Numbered from the stretch's first letter, positions 1-11,386 are shown. The stretch is DNA of 64,000 nucleotides from Plasmopara viticola (GCA_001695595.3 MBPM02000003.1:1860001-1924000); one strand, 5' to 3'. Notes: a model not told the origin generated them from the sequence alone. A program made the numbers and translations.

Positions 1-805
1 GAAGCAGAAATTTACAAAGTAGTAGCCAAAATTACTTTGAGGTTTAGAGTAGCTGCGTTGTAAATACGTCAGAGCTTGTAAGGGCTTAAAGATATGGGGA
101 CTGCAGATGCGGGGACTGTGAGGGGTGACAGATCCAATACTGCTTCTCTTAACGAACGAACTGAATCGCTTTTATCCGGTGGCAATTTCTCGTAAGCGAT
201 ACGAAGATGTCTTTAGGGAATAATCAACAGTTAAGATGCTGCACGATGTACGGACGAAAGTACTCCTGCTTCCTGTATCATACCATTGAATCTTTCATCA
301 ACGAGGACCCCAGATACTGATGTCGAACTTAAATTTTGACATACAATCGGATTAATGGAGCTAAAGAGAGCCAATATGACAGCGGCTTTGGTCACAATCA
401 GCTTCTTCCATAAACGCCCGTACTTGCCTTACTAGCAAGGATCATAGTATCTTTCAGGATGCCCCACATTGATAGTCATGTTGCCTTTAAAAAAGTGATG
501 GTTTACACCGACTAATGCTTATTTAGAATCGATAAAGCAATGTTTTACTATGTCCATAAATATAAACTTATGGTGTTGTGCAGATTTCCCGTCCATGCTT
601 ACCAAAGAATATTCCGACTGCTTTGGGCATATGCAGTTGCATCGCTTGCTTTGCTGATTGCGTATTAGCCGACTTTCGATAAGTCAGATAATTCTGCATG
701 GGGGCACTGGTATAAAATGGAAAATCTTGAAAAAATGGAATCCAAACCCTTTTTTCTCGCTAATTTTCAAAGCACACGGCCCCAAAGAGCCATCTTACTC
801 AAAGT

Positions 806-1345
806 ATGAATCGCACTGATAATTCGTCATTCAGAGAATGTGCCACATACTGTGCAGAGCGTCTGGGATACACGGAAAGATCGCGGGCTCTTAACAAACC
901 ATCGTGTCTGGAAGCTTTTGGTATCTTAACGTTACATCCATCAACGGCCTTGTCTTTATTTTTCGTCAAATCGATTAGTCAAGATGCCAAATGCACTATC
1001 TTGCACAAAATTTGTATGCCGGTGCTGTCATTACACTTCGGCAAGCCGGAGAGAAGTCGAGGCTAATGGACTTTCGACAGTCCGTAATCATTGGTAGGTC
1101 TTACAGATCCTCACATACTTAGCCGCCTACTTGAAGAAGTAGGTCATCGATATGTTGCAGAAACCCGAGATAATAATTATCTCTCGGTCCAAATAACCGC
1201 TAATTTAAGTATTTGCATGTACCTTCCGAAGGTAGAGTATTCTAGATCTTCGTCTGTTAGGGCAACGGCATGGGATAGATCTGCCAAGATCCAATCTTGG
1301 GATCAAGCCACCGAGACTGACTCGCTAGAACAAAGCTGTTACTAG
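806..1345 (+). other. Anonymous repeat-internal frames, no recognisable gene
   Basis: Short frames here recur at 24,397-24,905 and 27,168-27,672. The copies differ by frameshifts and stops, and neither strand gives a recognised domain. The minus-strand reading (best seen at 24,676-24,954 plus and 27,095-27,373 minus) stays open for 92 codons with about 90 percent identity between those two copies. That could mean a once-coding exon, or simply the recent common origin of the two blocks. No function is proposed. Confidence 0.3.
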
Positions 1346-3210
1346 TGCGAGATAATGATAGATATCCACTACAATTTTGTGACTGGGTTTCGCACTTTTT
1401 CTTACACTAAAGAGCATTTTTATCACTAGACCGTCCGGTCCACTCAGCTATCACACGCCCATCTTGAGTGCGGGCTGGCACGGCACTCACGATTTAGTGA
1501 ACTTCTCCGGCTGCTATTATTCGGATCCTGTCAATATAGATACGGTTTCTTCTCGACCACGAGTCGAGCGACTGAAAACTCGAGCTACAGGATCGATTTC
1601 ACCTTATACTAGATCGGACAGTCTGACAACTCATAGCGATGCAACTTTAATCGCTCTCGAGGTGTGAATTGTCCGACTATGGCGTCTTATCCTGCAATAG
1701 AATATCGCGCCTAAGGCTCTAGATCGTCATGTACGACAAAATTGCTCATAAGTATAGCTTTACGCCATCGCCATCCTCAGAAAATTATTGTATAAGTAAA
1801 GTACAAAGACTTTAAAGTTCGAAAAATGCACCCAGAGTATCACTAGTATGTATTGATGCGCGACAAATTTTAAGCTACCTAGAGTAATCGCTTAACAAGT
1901 TGTTGTAGCGAGCAAGCGGGGTAGTTATCATTTAGTAACTTAATGCCCTTTCTCTCAGCAGCAATCAATGTTTTGTTTAAGAAAAAAGATATAGGATTTG
2001 TAAGACCGGCATCCCGGCACCGTATTTGCGCAAATTGCTGATTCTTGTCTAAGATACGATGAAAAGGTTCAATCGCTCACCAAAAAGTAGAAAAAGAATC
2101 TATCACATAGGAATAGAAAGAAAAAAATTTGCATCTAAATTGAGTTCTATTGCACTCTTTAATTTATTCAGACGGAGAGTCATTCCTAGCGAATTGTATG
2201 ACTTTCTGCACGCTTTCTCTGTTCAGAGTGTTATCTGTCTACCACCCATCACAATACGGGCCAATGTCACGCGTGTCGACGTCGTTTAAAAGAAATCAGC
2301 TTTACGGCGCTGCTGTGTTCGTTTCGATTTCTCCTCGAAAAATCAAGCCTACCACAGTGATGAAGTAAATAAAGCTGGAGAAGCCTTGATCGCTTTCTAC
2401 AAAAAGCCTCGTCCAGGTTGTCGAAGACAGATTGGCCATTGGCTGCAAATAACTTCACCAAACATGGGGAACTTGACTTACCATAATCATGTAATCAACC
2501 TCATTATCGGTATCGACTCCTCACAACCGATATTTGAGTTCTGTAAGAAAATCAGCCGTTTTGCTAGCCTTTTAAATAAAGATTTCTTTTCACAAAACGT
2601 TACTCTAAATGCGGTTTGATTCTTCAAATTTGAAGTGCTAAGACAATCTAGCACGAGTAATAAGATTAGCAACACAAGTGGTAATGTACATTGTTTTCGT
2701 ATTTACTCTAAAGCTACATGTTACATATCAATGGCAATGGAAACATATTGCGGAATTAAATTATCATATTATATTTCAAGTCAAACTTACTAGCAATAAG
2801 TGTCATCCCTATAAAGTATCTGTACTGAAGCATAAAAGTGAGGCTGTGAAATAGCTTGGCAGCTTATTTGCGCTACGTCATGTGTTAATCTGAGTTAAAC
2901 TTCTACTCGAATCTATGAGTTATGCCTGGATCATTAGTTGTTCTTATTAACACTCGCAAAAACGTAAGCCCGAAGTTGAAAGATGTACATTTTATAGGAG
3001 CTGTACTTATTTTGTACCGATAAGGGTATGCTTGGTCAACTTGATCGACGACTATCAAGATACAATAATCGCCTCTCCCCTCTATCTGTCATGATTTTGA
3101 AGTTCAGAATGCGTCGGGGCTTTTGGGGTCGATCTTACGTGGGGTCGATGCTGTGAGAATAGAAATGTAGGCCTGCACAAAGACATTGTAACAACCGTTT
3201 TTGACTTTTG

Positions 3211-3225
3211 TGAGTGAGTGAGTGA
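3211..3225. repeat. GAGT/GTGA microsatellite, left arm
   Basis: Short tetranucleotide tract (TGAG)n. The orthologous positions are 22,477-22,494 in the right arm and 29,503-29,528 in the third copy. The unit number differs between the three copies, which makes it a handy length marker for telling them apart. Confidence 0.85.
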
Positions 3226-3481
3226 TTCTATGTCAGCATTGGACAAGGGTAGAATTCGGACGACATTGGCTGCTGGTTTTTCTTAATCTCTTCAAGATTT
3301 GTACAAAATTGTCAACGCAGTTTAATAAAACAAAGAATAGCTGAAGTGATCCAATATTCTTAACTGGTATGCATCTGAACTTTGAGCCTCAACAGTGTTG
3401 TCAGTGCAAGCTGCAATTAGATGTCAACGTATCAGCATAGACAAGTATACATTCGTATTTATCTACAACAGACAGGACGCC

Positions 3482-3808
3482 CTTCGGAAAAGGTTGGGGT
3501 GACGCCCTCCTTCCAAGCGCGGAGGCTAAATGCTCGCGCGCTTCGGGCAGGTGCTCTCGGGCATCTGCAGGTCTCTAACGAGTCTCACCCTCGACGCGAC
3601 GGTCTCCAACACCAGAGCGCCACCTGGGCTCTTACCAAGTCAGAGTTCAACAAAATAATAGAAGACCCTCACGACCTCGGTGCTGGATGCACTGCCCGCC
3701 GAACGAGACCCGACGTATGCGGACACCAATCTACGTCGTGGACTAGCCAGACTGAGCCTAGCACGCGCATAACTTGGCAACGCGATAACGTAATACAATA
3801 CAATACAA
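3482..3808 (+). mobile_element. Mini-LINE A: internally deleted chimeric derivative of the 13.2-kb LINE
   Basis: About 0.33 kb made of three pieces of the full LINE: its first ~125 bp (LINE 13,264-13,388), a ~30-bp internal piece around GCCACCTGGGCTCTTACC (LINE ~15,879-15,907), and its last ~150 bp (LINE ~16,258-16,410). It ends in the same (ATACA)n-like tail. It is flanked by a near-perfect 10-bp duplication, GACAGGACGC at 3,471-3,480 and GACACGACGC at 3,809-3,818. The empty site is intact in the right arm (~22,215-22,240) and the third copy (~29,765), so the insertion postdates the repeat copies. It encodes no complete EN or RT and must depend on the LINE machinery if mobile. Confidence 0.85.
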
Positions 3809-5350
3809 GACACGACGCTGCATGATAACAGCAAAAAAGCAATGCGTAACTATCGAACGACGGACCGAATGTGGCAAATGTCACGATTGACCTAGCCGAA
3901 CGGGCTGGATCCGTGCATTTAGCTCAAAAATTATTCAAAAAAAGTAAAAATGTTAGTGCGCACAAGACATGGGAATTTGATTGTTAGTTGATTAAAAAAA
4001 ACCGTAAGATGCAAATTTGAGTATGTCAGATCTAAAAGGTCAGAAACGGTACTTTTTGAAACAAACAAAAAACAGCAAACTGTCTCTATAGCTTGACAAA
4101 GTCATAATAAACCATTATGATAAAAGTGCACAGGCGAGATGAAGAACACAGGATAGAGTAAAGCATTGCAAAACACTTGTCGTTTGGCTGAAGTTGAATA
4201 TCAGGAGCTGAAAGCTGATACAGCGGAAGAGGAGGCGGATCTTGAGTTAGGAGAAGTTTCTTGATCAAACTATTTGAGGCGCGGATGAAGGCATGGCCAT
4301 CGAAAGTCCATATGTGGATCGTGTCGATCATGCCCTCAAATGGTTATGGAGAAATTGGAAAGTCTTGGTAGTGCTGAGCAACGTCAATGCGCGAGGAGAG
4401 TTTTTTAATCATGGCTGTGAAAGACCGACCCGCTCTAAAAGAAGGGTTGATTAGAAGTTACTTTAAGTGCTTTGACTTAAAGTGCACTTTACACACTACA
4501 GAATGTCGAAAGTCTCGAAACACCTAAATGGCTGAAGAAGCAAAAAACTTTACGACAAAACGAAAAAATACATTATTTAAAATTGCCCATGTGAGTCGTG
4601 CAAATCTTTGATGTTTGATCATAATCTTAAAGTTTCGAGCCGCGATAGCATCTTTCCAGTAAGTTATAGGTGATGCAATCGAAGGTAAGCCAAGCCCTCT
4701 CGAGTACTAATCCCCAGAAAACAATCTGCTTGATAATACCTCGTGAGTAGCAATATCATCAACTGTTGCCGATGTACTCAGAAAAGGCCAAAAAGCTGAC
4801 AAAGTCATAGTTTTCACTATGTGTATGTCGACCGCAGAAAGTGCGTTCTCGTCATTGCCCAAAAACACACAGTTTTGAAAGTAAACGAGAAGCCAGTATG
4901 TTTGAAGACTAGATGTGACAGCAGGTGCACCCTTAATGTCCAAACTAGAACTGTGTCCGTAATTTCGTAGAGCTGAAACCTCCAAAGCTTATTGTACGGA
5001 CCAGTAACCTTAGAGGACCAGGGACAAAATAAAAGTTAACTGGCTTATCTTTGTTCAACCGCATACCAGTGGTAGCACGAAAGGTTTGTGCACGAGTCAA
5101 AACCTGGTACACCGCTTCAGCAAAATTTTGCCTTATAATTTCAAAGAGAACCGTTAAACTGCCGGTACCCTTTTGGTAAACTGCAGGTACCCTTTGATTA
5201 AGCCAATGATGTTAAACTAAATCTACCAATGGGAGCAGTCTATCTCAGTTAGTGAACACAGTGTTTTTTCAACTAATAAAGCGAAAGCAATACCCATCCG
5301 GCACCCCTTTTTGTCAACTGCCTTGTTTTTTAAGAAATAACTCCTACTCA

Positions 5351-5402
5351 TCTCTTCTCAATATCACTCTTTTCAACATTGCTCTTCTCAATATCACTCT
5401 CT
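5351..5402. repeat. Minisatellite inside TIR element, left arm
   Basis: Three degenerate units of about 17 bp, CTTCTCAATATCACTCT-like, with a matching tract in the right arm at 20,636-20,690. It lies between the 5' TIR and the captured fragment. Confidence 0.75.
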
Positions 5403-5604
5403 TCGCACTCTTCATCTCGCAATGAACACTATGCAACCCCCTAAATAGCTCTCGTACAGCACTCTGGAAGAGGCAAAGTCGGCGGTTCTCATGCACGCGC
5501 GCGCCCAAGGTTATGAGCTTTGTGTTTGCTGTTTATATCTGGCTTTGTCCTGATCGTTCGATTAGGTCAGCACGAAAAAGCTACACTAGATATCTACTTG
5601 ACGC

Positions 5605-6170
5605 CCCCTTAGGACTGTAATGAAGTTGGCCACTGAGGCCTCGAAGCCGCGATAATCGATCTCGGCGTTTTCCATAGCTGCGTTGGACACCAAATCGAAT
5701 CAGCAGGTGCATACAAAGCTAACGTGATGCAGGATACACACATACAGATTTTATTTTGGCTTTGGCTGTTAAACACTTGTCCAGGAAAGCAATTGCGAGG
5801 ATTGCACGGCATTTTGTCCACCAGCATCAAGATGATCTACAACAGTAGCGTCGCATTGTCAATAAGCAAGGTATGACAAATTGTCTTTCAACATTGTCTT
5901 GTCTGGCTGTCTGGGATCCCAAGACGCTTGACTGAGTGGTAGTGTGATAACGCATTCGCAATGTGTCTGTAATTTCTCCAAAAGCGAGACGTGTCGACCT
6001 ACAGCAAATGACGCACATTGTTATACAAGGCATTGAGCCATACTACAGATGCCTTGCTTACAATCACCGCCCAATTGTTCACGTAACGATGGTATTCCTC
6101 TCCGCAAGCGCAACTCACAATCAGCAGTAGCAACACCCAGAAAGACGACGTAAAGGAAGGCGCAATTCGA
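5605..6170 (-). pseudogene. Captured, decayed GPI-transamidase catalytic subunit (PIG-K/GPI8) 5' fragment, left arm
   Basis: The minus strand reads a hydrophobic signal-like stretch (FWVLLLLIVSCACGEEY) followed by NNWAVI. A 63-nt intron follows (5,999-6,061; GTAAGC...CTGTAG). Exon 2 (5,903-5,998) reads DTSRFWRNYRHIANALSHY and SVKRLGIPDSQ. Exon 3 begins at 5,836 with IILMLVDKMPCNPRN. A last piece near 5,677-5,605 contains EIDYRGFEASVANF. This order matches the N-terminal third of PIG-K/GPI8, the ER cysteine protease that attaches GPI anchors. The donor of intron 2 is lost, the last exon is out of frame by one base, and the piece stops before the catalytic His and Cys of the family. Introns are retained, so capture was at DNA level. 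Confidence 0.75.
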
Positions 6171-6447
6171 TACCTTGTTCAGTGCTGCTTTCATTGACAG
6201 AAAAATATTGCTCTCATTGACGGAATTGCGTCTTCTTTCATTGGCTTAAAACAGGGATAACCGGCAGCGGATGGGTACTGCCTTCTCTTTTTATTGGTCT
6301 TAAAAAAACACTGCTTTCATTAACAGATAAACTGCTGCCATTGGTGAAAGAACACTGTTTTCATTAACAGATAAACTGCTGCCATTGGTGAATTTGGTTT
6401 AATCTCATTGGCGTAAATCAAAGGGTACCGGCAGTTTAACGGTTCCC

Positions 6448-9270
6448 TTTTTAAATCCATGTCAATAAATGTAAAGAGTGGCATATATACATACGATCTC
6501 TGAATTTTTGAGTCTTTCGACATACATGATTGCTATGGAAAAGACGCAAGTAAAAATATTGGAAAGGCAAGTGAGTAGGGCCATATAGAAAGAACATTCA
6601 TGCCGGTTTTAAAACAGTTCGTGCTATGTAGCGACGATCTCGACATAAAATCCGATCATGGCAGGCACTTTGCGTCGCAAATGCATACGTGACTAAGTCG
6701 CGGCTGATGAAATTACTTTTGATGCTTCGAGCCGTATTGAGTGTGCTGCAGTTGCTACACTAAGTTATGGCCTCAGCAAGAATGAGCACGTTAAGGAAGA
6801 TAGATTTTGCCATTTTGTGGCCGTAACGCTAATAAGCCCCTCATGACAGTCATTATTAGCTAGAATGTGGCTTTGATGAAATCGCGCACATCTCGGAAGA
6901 TAGACCGCGTGATTCTGTGGTTTTAAAGTAAATTAGCTTGTCAAAAGAGTTATTGCCATTTAAGTCATGGCCATTTCGGAGGTATCTTTAAATCGGGAAT
7001 CGTTACCTTGGCGTTTTGCAGGGGAAAATAAAGCCGGCTCGTTAATCTCACGAAAAACTCGCACGATCGTCTGGATGCCACGGGCGCCAGTACATAATAG
7101 TGTGCGTGAAATCGACCTTCCTGTGACTCGTCGTCGTATCAAGCGCATATTATTTCTGATTGGGATGCTTCACCTATGCTTCACGTTTGGTTGTTCTACA
7201 AATTCCACTTAAAGGCACTCTTTAGCGTCATAAGTAAGAGCTTTACCATTGTTAATGTTGGCTTACTATGCATCTTGATTGTACCTGACCAGACTTGTTG
7301 CTTCAGTTAGGTGGCAACCTACATTAAAAGCGGAGGTGCTGCTTTGGATGATATCGCCAATATTCTTACAGGTTATTATACAGCGTCTTCAGCATTCAGC
7401 GAATGATCAACTGAATGATCGTTGTCTCATCGCTGCAACATATGTCTTTTTGATATGATGCTTCCGAAAGAAATGAAATCTAGGAGACATCGCTTGTGAC
7501 ATGTATAAGTTCTAAGGAGTCATTTTGTTCACATTGATGGTATTCGATTGCTGCTGCCAGCTATAAGCTATTGAAAAGGTTATGCTCAGTGTGACTAATC
7601 ATATGTAATTGAAATCGCTCTATTTCGGTACGAGCATCGGTCTCGGGGCGAGCCTTTTTGTTGCACTAATGCCAGCCTTTTGTGCGCACCGATCTAAAAG
7701 TGCGTAATTGCCAACAATCGGAACACTTTGGTACATACGCTTGCTAAGCTCTGCAATCTTGGGTGAGACAGCGAGCGAGCGCGGTCCTTGTTTGGTAAGG
7801 ACGAAGCATTTGGTGCATATGTTACGCATAAAAGGAGTTGCGCTGAAGGTTTTGCGCAAAGCTTAGTAAATTGAAAAAGGCAACAGTCAATGTCAGCCAA
7901 AGTTTCTCTATTGAACCCTTTGAAAGAAAACGCGGATGTCTTTAAAGACTTCCTGCTAGATCTTAATAGACTTACCCAGCCCCCTCTAAGTCTAATGAAG
8001 CCATCTGTAGTCAAAGACGCGGGGAATAAAAATTCAATTCACGCAATTCAAGCTGGTAGTAGCCCCTCAAATTCATGTCCAAAAGTGAATTTTTAGGCAC
8101 GAAAATCCATGACTTTGGACATGATGTCAAAGGTGTCTTCCTTATGTGGCATTGGTATCGCCGGCAAGATTGTCGCCAAAATTAGCTGACGATAGTCGTG
8201 CACAATACACCAAGCTAAGACTTCTCGATACAGAGCGTTAGTGCCTCGAACAATGCCTGTTTAAACAATCACTTTGGTCCACTCTTAAATTTAATTGCGC
8301 TGTTAAGGGCTCTGGCACAATTGTTTGACGGGAAACAATTTGGATTCAGGCTTGAGCAGCCTTTGTACCTTCCCGAACTAGAGGTTTTTCGCTAGTAAGC
8401 TCTGTGCGAAACACTGTGTCCGCATATTTGCGTAGCGTTTTGTACGCCCAGCGTATTGCCTCAAATCCAGAATCTTTAAAGCGCTCAGCCTCATCGGATT
8501 CATGCGGGTTGACAAAGATGTCGGCTTCAATGTCTTTGTCGTGACGCAACATGCTCAAAAACCTCCTATATAAGAATGGTTCCGTCATACATTGACGAAC
8601 ATAGTGTCCTTGTTGTTAGTAGTAGTAGTGAAAATTCTGCGGATCTGATTCATGCGGCCTTGCGTTATCAACCAACCCGTCGACATGGACATTGAAATTG
8701 AGGGCTTAACTGAACTTCCGCGTGATGCTAATGAAAAAACCAGGTATCTGCACGTTCATGTGCACAGTGGTAAGAAGTTTAGCGCTGGTGAAGGCACAAT
8801 ATAATATAAATAGGCTGCTTATAAGTACTTCATACAAGTCTTGATTTTTAATTTTTTCTCCACCAAACCCAGAGCTAACTTAGATACCTGCAAAATATTT
8901 AGAGTCGATAAGCCTTACGATTTTAATCGGTCTCGAGGCCCAAACTCACATTTTTTATTACACCAAAACCATAGCGATCGCATGCATACTTTTTACAATT
9001 ATCTGCTCGTGCATGGAGAAGAAGTTATGATCGATCTATTTTGATTGTTCGGTTTCGATGAACACGAGCTTTGCTAGTGCAATACAGGGGTTGATGTCTC
9101 TAAATATGGTTGTTTTTTTCAAAGAGCTTTCTCTTCGCATCAAGCCGCTTACGAAATTGTGAATGCGCGGCGTAGTCAACGCACTTTTGGTAGACTTCAT
9201 GATCCAGCTTTTGGATGTTGAATTTACTCTCGTCCCTTCCATATAACCCTTTAAGCTTTACCAGCATTGC
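6448..9270. other. Repeat-arm interior with no intact gene (mirrored at 16,800-19,630)
   Basis: Several 60-110 codon frames are shared between arms but interrupted in one or both. At 9,110-9,268 minus, a ~50-residue frame containing GLYGRDESKFNIQKLDHEVY is broken by a one-base deletion in the right arm near 16,903. At 6,967-7,148 both strands stay open. At 8,651-8,803 plus, a 50-residue frame starts MRPCVINQPVDMDIEIEGL. None matches a family I can name. They may be decayed exons of captured or duplicated genes. Confidence 0.3.
8346..8588 (-). CDS. Unidentified 80-residue ORF in left arm
   Basis: ATG at 8,588 and stop at 8,346. The protein is charged and has coding-like composition, containing HDKDIEADIFVNPHESDEAE and WAYKTLRKYADTVFRTEL. 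The right-arm counterpart (17,498-17,739) has lost one base after CATCTTTG and is frameshifted, so at most one copy is functional. There is no signal peptide or membrane segment, and I recognise no domain. It could equally be an exon remnant of a longer gene. Confidence 0.35.
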   Translation of the reverse strand: MTEPFLYRRFLSMLRHDKDIEADIFVNPHESDEAERFKDSGFEAIRWAYKTLRKYADTVFRTELTSEKPLVREGTKAAQA

Positions 9271-9664
9271 ACTCTTTGACCAAATACACCACCTACGCCC
9301 ACACGGTATGCTCTAGGCGATTTATTTGCTCTCTTGCAAAAAAACAAAGAGTACACCACTGTAGCGTCACGTTTAATACAGACTTACTTATCACTTGTCT
9401 TTCCGCCGTTCATTACTCATAGTATGCGCGATTTAAGTACTCACACATTATTGTACTCTTACATTATTGAGAGAAGTTGCCAGATTTATACACGACTATA
9501 AATATTGCTACGCTCCAAATCCCATTCTGATTTTGCGATTTTAGGACGCACTACTTTGTGCGGAATAGGAACATTGGGCACCACACTGTAGGAATAGGTC
9601 TCCTCGTATATACCTCAAAAACATTTACTTGCCATTAAAATATTAATTGCAATAAAGTCCCTCT

Positions 9665-9726
9665 ACAAAGTGCAGTGGTGCTTATGTTGCTCAGAAATTG
9701 TACATGCACAAGAAAAAATCAAATTG
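9665..9726. repeat. Flipped ~60-bp module downstream of effector, left arm
   Basis: The module ACAAAGTGCAGTGGTGC...AAATCAAATTGA lies 3' of the left effector gene. It stands in the same plus-strand orientation here and in the right arm (13,017-13,130), although everything around it is inverted between arms. One arm has therefore undergone a local flip. Confidence 0.85.
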
Positions 9727-9880
9727 AAAAATTATAGAAATATTTCGGAGCACAAATGTCGGTTGTATTATTAGTTTCAATTCAACTTGGTAGATGAAGA
9801 CACACTTTAAGAAAGCATAAAAGGTCTCATATTGATAAAAATTTGCAATGCAACATGCAAAAGCTTCGTTAAACTGCAAA

Positions 9881-10216
9881 CTAATAGCTCACGGAATAGT
9901 GTTTTTTGAAACGATGTCTGCGCTTTTTCTTCTTCTTGTGATAATCGCTTGAGTCACTATCGTAATAATAGTATTTCTTTTTCTTCTTCTTCTTTTTGAA
10001 CCCTAAGAAACGCTCTTCGCTGTCTGCAAAGCCGTTGTTTTTTTGAACACCTTTGCTTTCGTCGACTGATAGAAAGCGCTGCTCTGACATCTCGCCAGTG
10101 TTCGTTTCAGTGGCTCCTCCTTTCAGCGCGGAACCGGGCAAAGTGCTGAGTCCGTCGCCAGTCGTCATTACGACGGCCGCCACACTCGCTCCCAAAACTG
10201 CACTTCGCAGACGCAT
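9881..10216 (-). CDS. RXLR-like secreted effector with Lys/Tyr-rich C-terminus, left-arm copy
   Basis: This 111-residue protein starts at the ATG at 10,216. Residues 1-~22 form a signal peptide (MRLRSAVLGASVAAVVM). A degenerate RXLR-type motif QRFL follows at about residues 46-49 and a D-S-EER motif at about 66-70. After that comes a short unusual tail: eight lysines, four tyrosines, DSDSSDYH, then a basic KKKKKRRHR cluster that could act as a nuclear localisation signal. QXXL-type variants with EER are known among downy-mildew effectors, which enter plant cells; entry here is inferred. It is transcribed away from the palindrome centre. It differs from the right-arm copy by one synonymous change, one Gly/Ser change near the signal-peptide end, and two extra lysines. 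Confidence 0.82.
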   Translation of the reverse strand: MRLRSAVLGASVAAVVMTTGDGLSTLPGSALKGGATETNTGEMSEQRFLSVDESKGVQKNNGFADSEERFLGFKKKKKKKKYYYYDSDSSDYHKKKKKRRHRFKKHYSVSY

Positions 10217-10269
10217 AATCGAGTTTGGGTGATAAGTCGATCCCGAGGGCAGTGATTGTTGTGCTGGAA

Positions 10270-10286
10270 TGTAGTTTGGGAAATGA
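10270..10286 (-). promoter_or_regulatory. Oomycete Inr/FPR-like core promoter of left effector
   Basis: On the minus strand TCATTTCCCAAACTAC matches the Inr half (YCATTYYN) and start of the FPR half (CAW) of the oomycete core consensus, with mismatches in the FPR T-run. It lies 54-70 bp upstream of the ATG, a typical distance, and is identical in the right arm. Confidence 0.55.
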
Positions 10287-10637
10287 TGAAGCCGACAACG
10301 ACCGGCGCTGCATTATTTTTTCGCATTGTCGAAGATGATTTGCCATTGGATCAGTATTTAGCAATATGGTTTTTAAGATCTATCCAAGGATAAAAGGGTC
10401 CTTGATTATTATTTACAACCTCCCGTATTGAAAAGTAACGGAGAAACTGCAAACGGTGTATCCACTCGCAGCATAAACTTACGAGTCACTACGCTCACTA
10501 ACATTGACTGCAAGCTAGCGCGACATAATGGTCGCGTGGAAACTATTCAATATCTGTACAATGCAGTATGTTCCTTTTTTGGCGCCATTATTCTTCCCTG
10601 ACCAGATTTTACCATACTGTAGAGAAAATAGTAACAT

Positions 10638-10936
10638 GTAATGTAATGTATTACGTTATCGCGTTGCCAAGTTATGCACGTGCTAGGCTCAGTCTGGCTA
10701 GTCCACGGCATAGAGTGGTGTCCGCATACGTCGAGTCTCGTTCGGCGGGCAGTGCAGTCAGCACCGAGGTCGTGAGGATCTTCCATTATTTTGTTTATCT
10801 CTGACTTGGTAAGAGCCCAGGTGGCGCCCGGTGCTGGAGACCGTCGCGTCGAGGGTGAGACTCGTTAGAGACCTGCAGATGCCCGAGAGCACCTGCCCGA
10901 AGCGCGCGAGCATTTAGCCCCCGCGCTTGGAAGGAT
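10638..10936 (-). mobile_element. Mini-LINE B, left arm near centre, 5'-truncated
   Basis: Minus-strand copy of the same three-part element as at 3,482-3,808. Its ATACA/ATGTA-type tail starts at about 10,638 and it lacks the first ~25 bp of the element. It is flanked by imperfect 13-bp duplications, AAAATAGTAACAT at 10,625-10,637 and AAAATAGGGACAT at 10,944-10,956. The right arm is uninterrupted at the equivalent place (about 12,098-12,112), so this insertion is specific to the left arm. Confidence 0.85.
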
Positions 10937-11356
10937 CCAAGCTAAAATAGGGACATACTCATGGAAAAGGCTTTCTCGTTTGGAAGTTTATCAGAAACCT
11001 ATGTTTCTCTATACTAGTATAGTATCCGGATTAATAATCATATAATTTATAATAATTTTACATTGACGCCGAATTAACTGGATCCCGTACGTGGGCTATA
11101 AGCTGTTCCTTAAACGAGCTTTCAAATTAGACATACTGATCACGAACCTTGGCTTCTCACTTTTTGAAAAATTATTCCTTAAACTGCTGTAAATTCAATT
11201 TCCGTACTCAGATTAAAAGGTCCAGTTATTTCCTGTAGATATGCTTCTACCATATCATTATTTGGTATGTGCGTCGCCCACGTTGAGACAAGTGTTGGAC
11301 TGAAAAAAGATGGACAAAAAAGAAGGGAATGGTCGGTGAATTGAAGTAGATTACAC

Positions 11357-11386
11357 GTAGGTCCTTAAGTATTCACAGACTTATAG
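11357..11386. other. 30-nt spacer at centre of the first palindrome
   Basis: The sequence reads as near-perfect complements outward from here: TTGAAGTAGATTACAC before the spacer and GTGTAATCTGCTTCAA after it, one mismatch apart. The pairing continues through the GGTCGGTGAATT / AATTCACCGACC flanks and for kilobases beyond. A single strand would fold into a very long hairpin with a 30-nt loop. Confidence 0.95.

Larger units (their letters stand above)
5146..6447. mobile_element. TIR (DNA-type) element carrying a captured host gene fragment, left arm
   Basis: The ends are inverted repeats of about 190 bp (5,146-5,335 and 6,250-6,447). They start with GAACCGTTAAACTGCCGG and contain subterminal GGTACCGGCAGTTTA-type units and a shared AATGGGAGCAGT / AATGGCAGCAGT block. 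A 44-bp piece of the 3' TIR is duplicated in tandem at about 6,310-6,395. The interior holds a minisatellite and a decayed PIG-K/GPI8 fragment, and no transposase. Long TIRs plus captured exons resemble Pack-type elements. I could not define a target-site duplication, so the superfamily is open. Confidence 0.75.
1..11356. repeat. Left arm of large inverted repeat (continues beyond window start)
   Basis: This block reappears reverse-complemented at 11,387-25,885 and its first 5.1 kb appears again in direct orientation at 26,206-31,080. Matching landmarks are positions 1066/24,654, 4,985/21,076, 6,194/19,843, 8,588/17,498 and 10,216/12,524. The summed coordinates shift by about 3 kb only where the right arm has gained a LINE. 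Near the centre (about 9.6-12.6 kb) the arms are almost identical. Further out they differ by many substitutions and small indels. The block holds one effector gene, one gene-capturing TIR element and two mini-LINEs; the rest shows no intact gene. Base 1 aligns with 26,294, so the repeat extends past the window start. Confidence 0.95.

Noticed and set aside
6021..6194. 57-residue frame MKAALNKVSNCAFLYVVFLG... with a signal-like start, present in both arms (also 19,843-20,016)
   Set aside because: It overlaps the signal-peptide exon of the captured GPI8 fragment in another frame. The GPI8 frame explains the conservation and the hydrophobic stretch better, and the frame runs into the intron.
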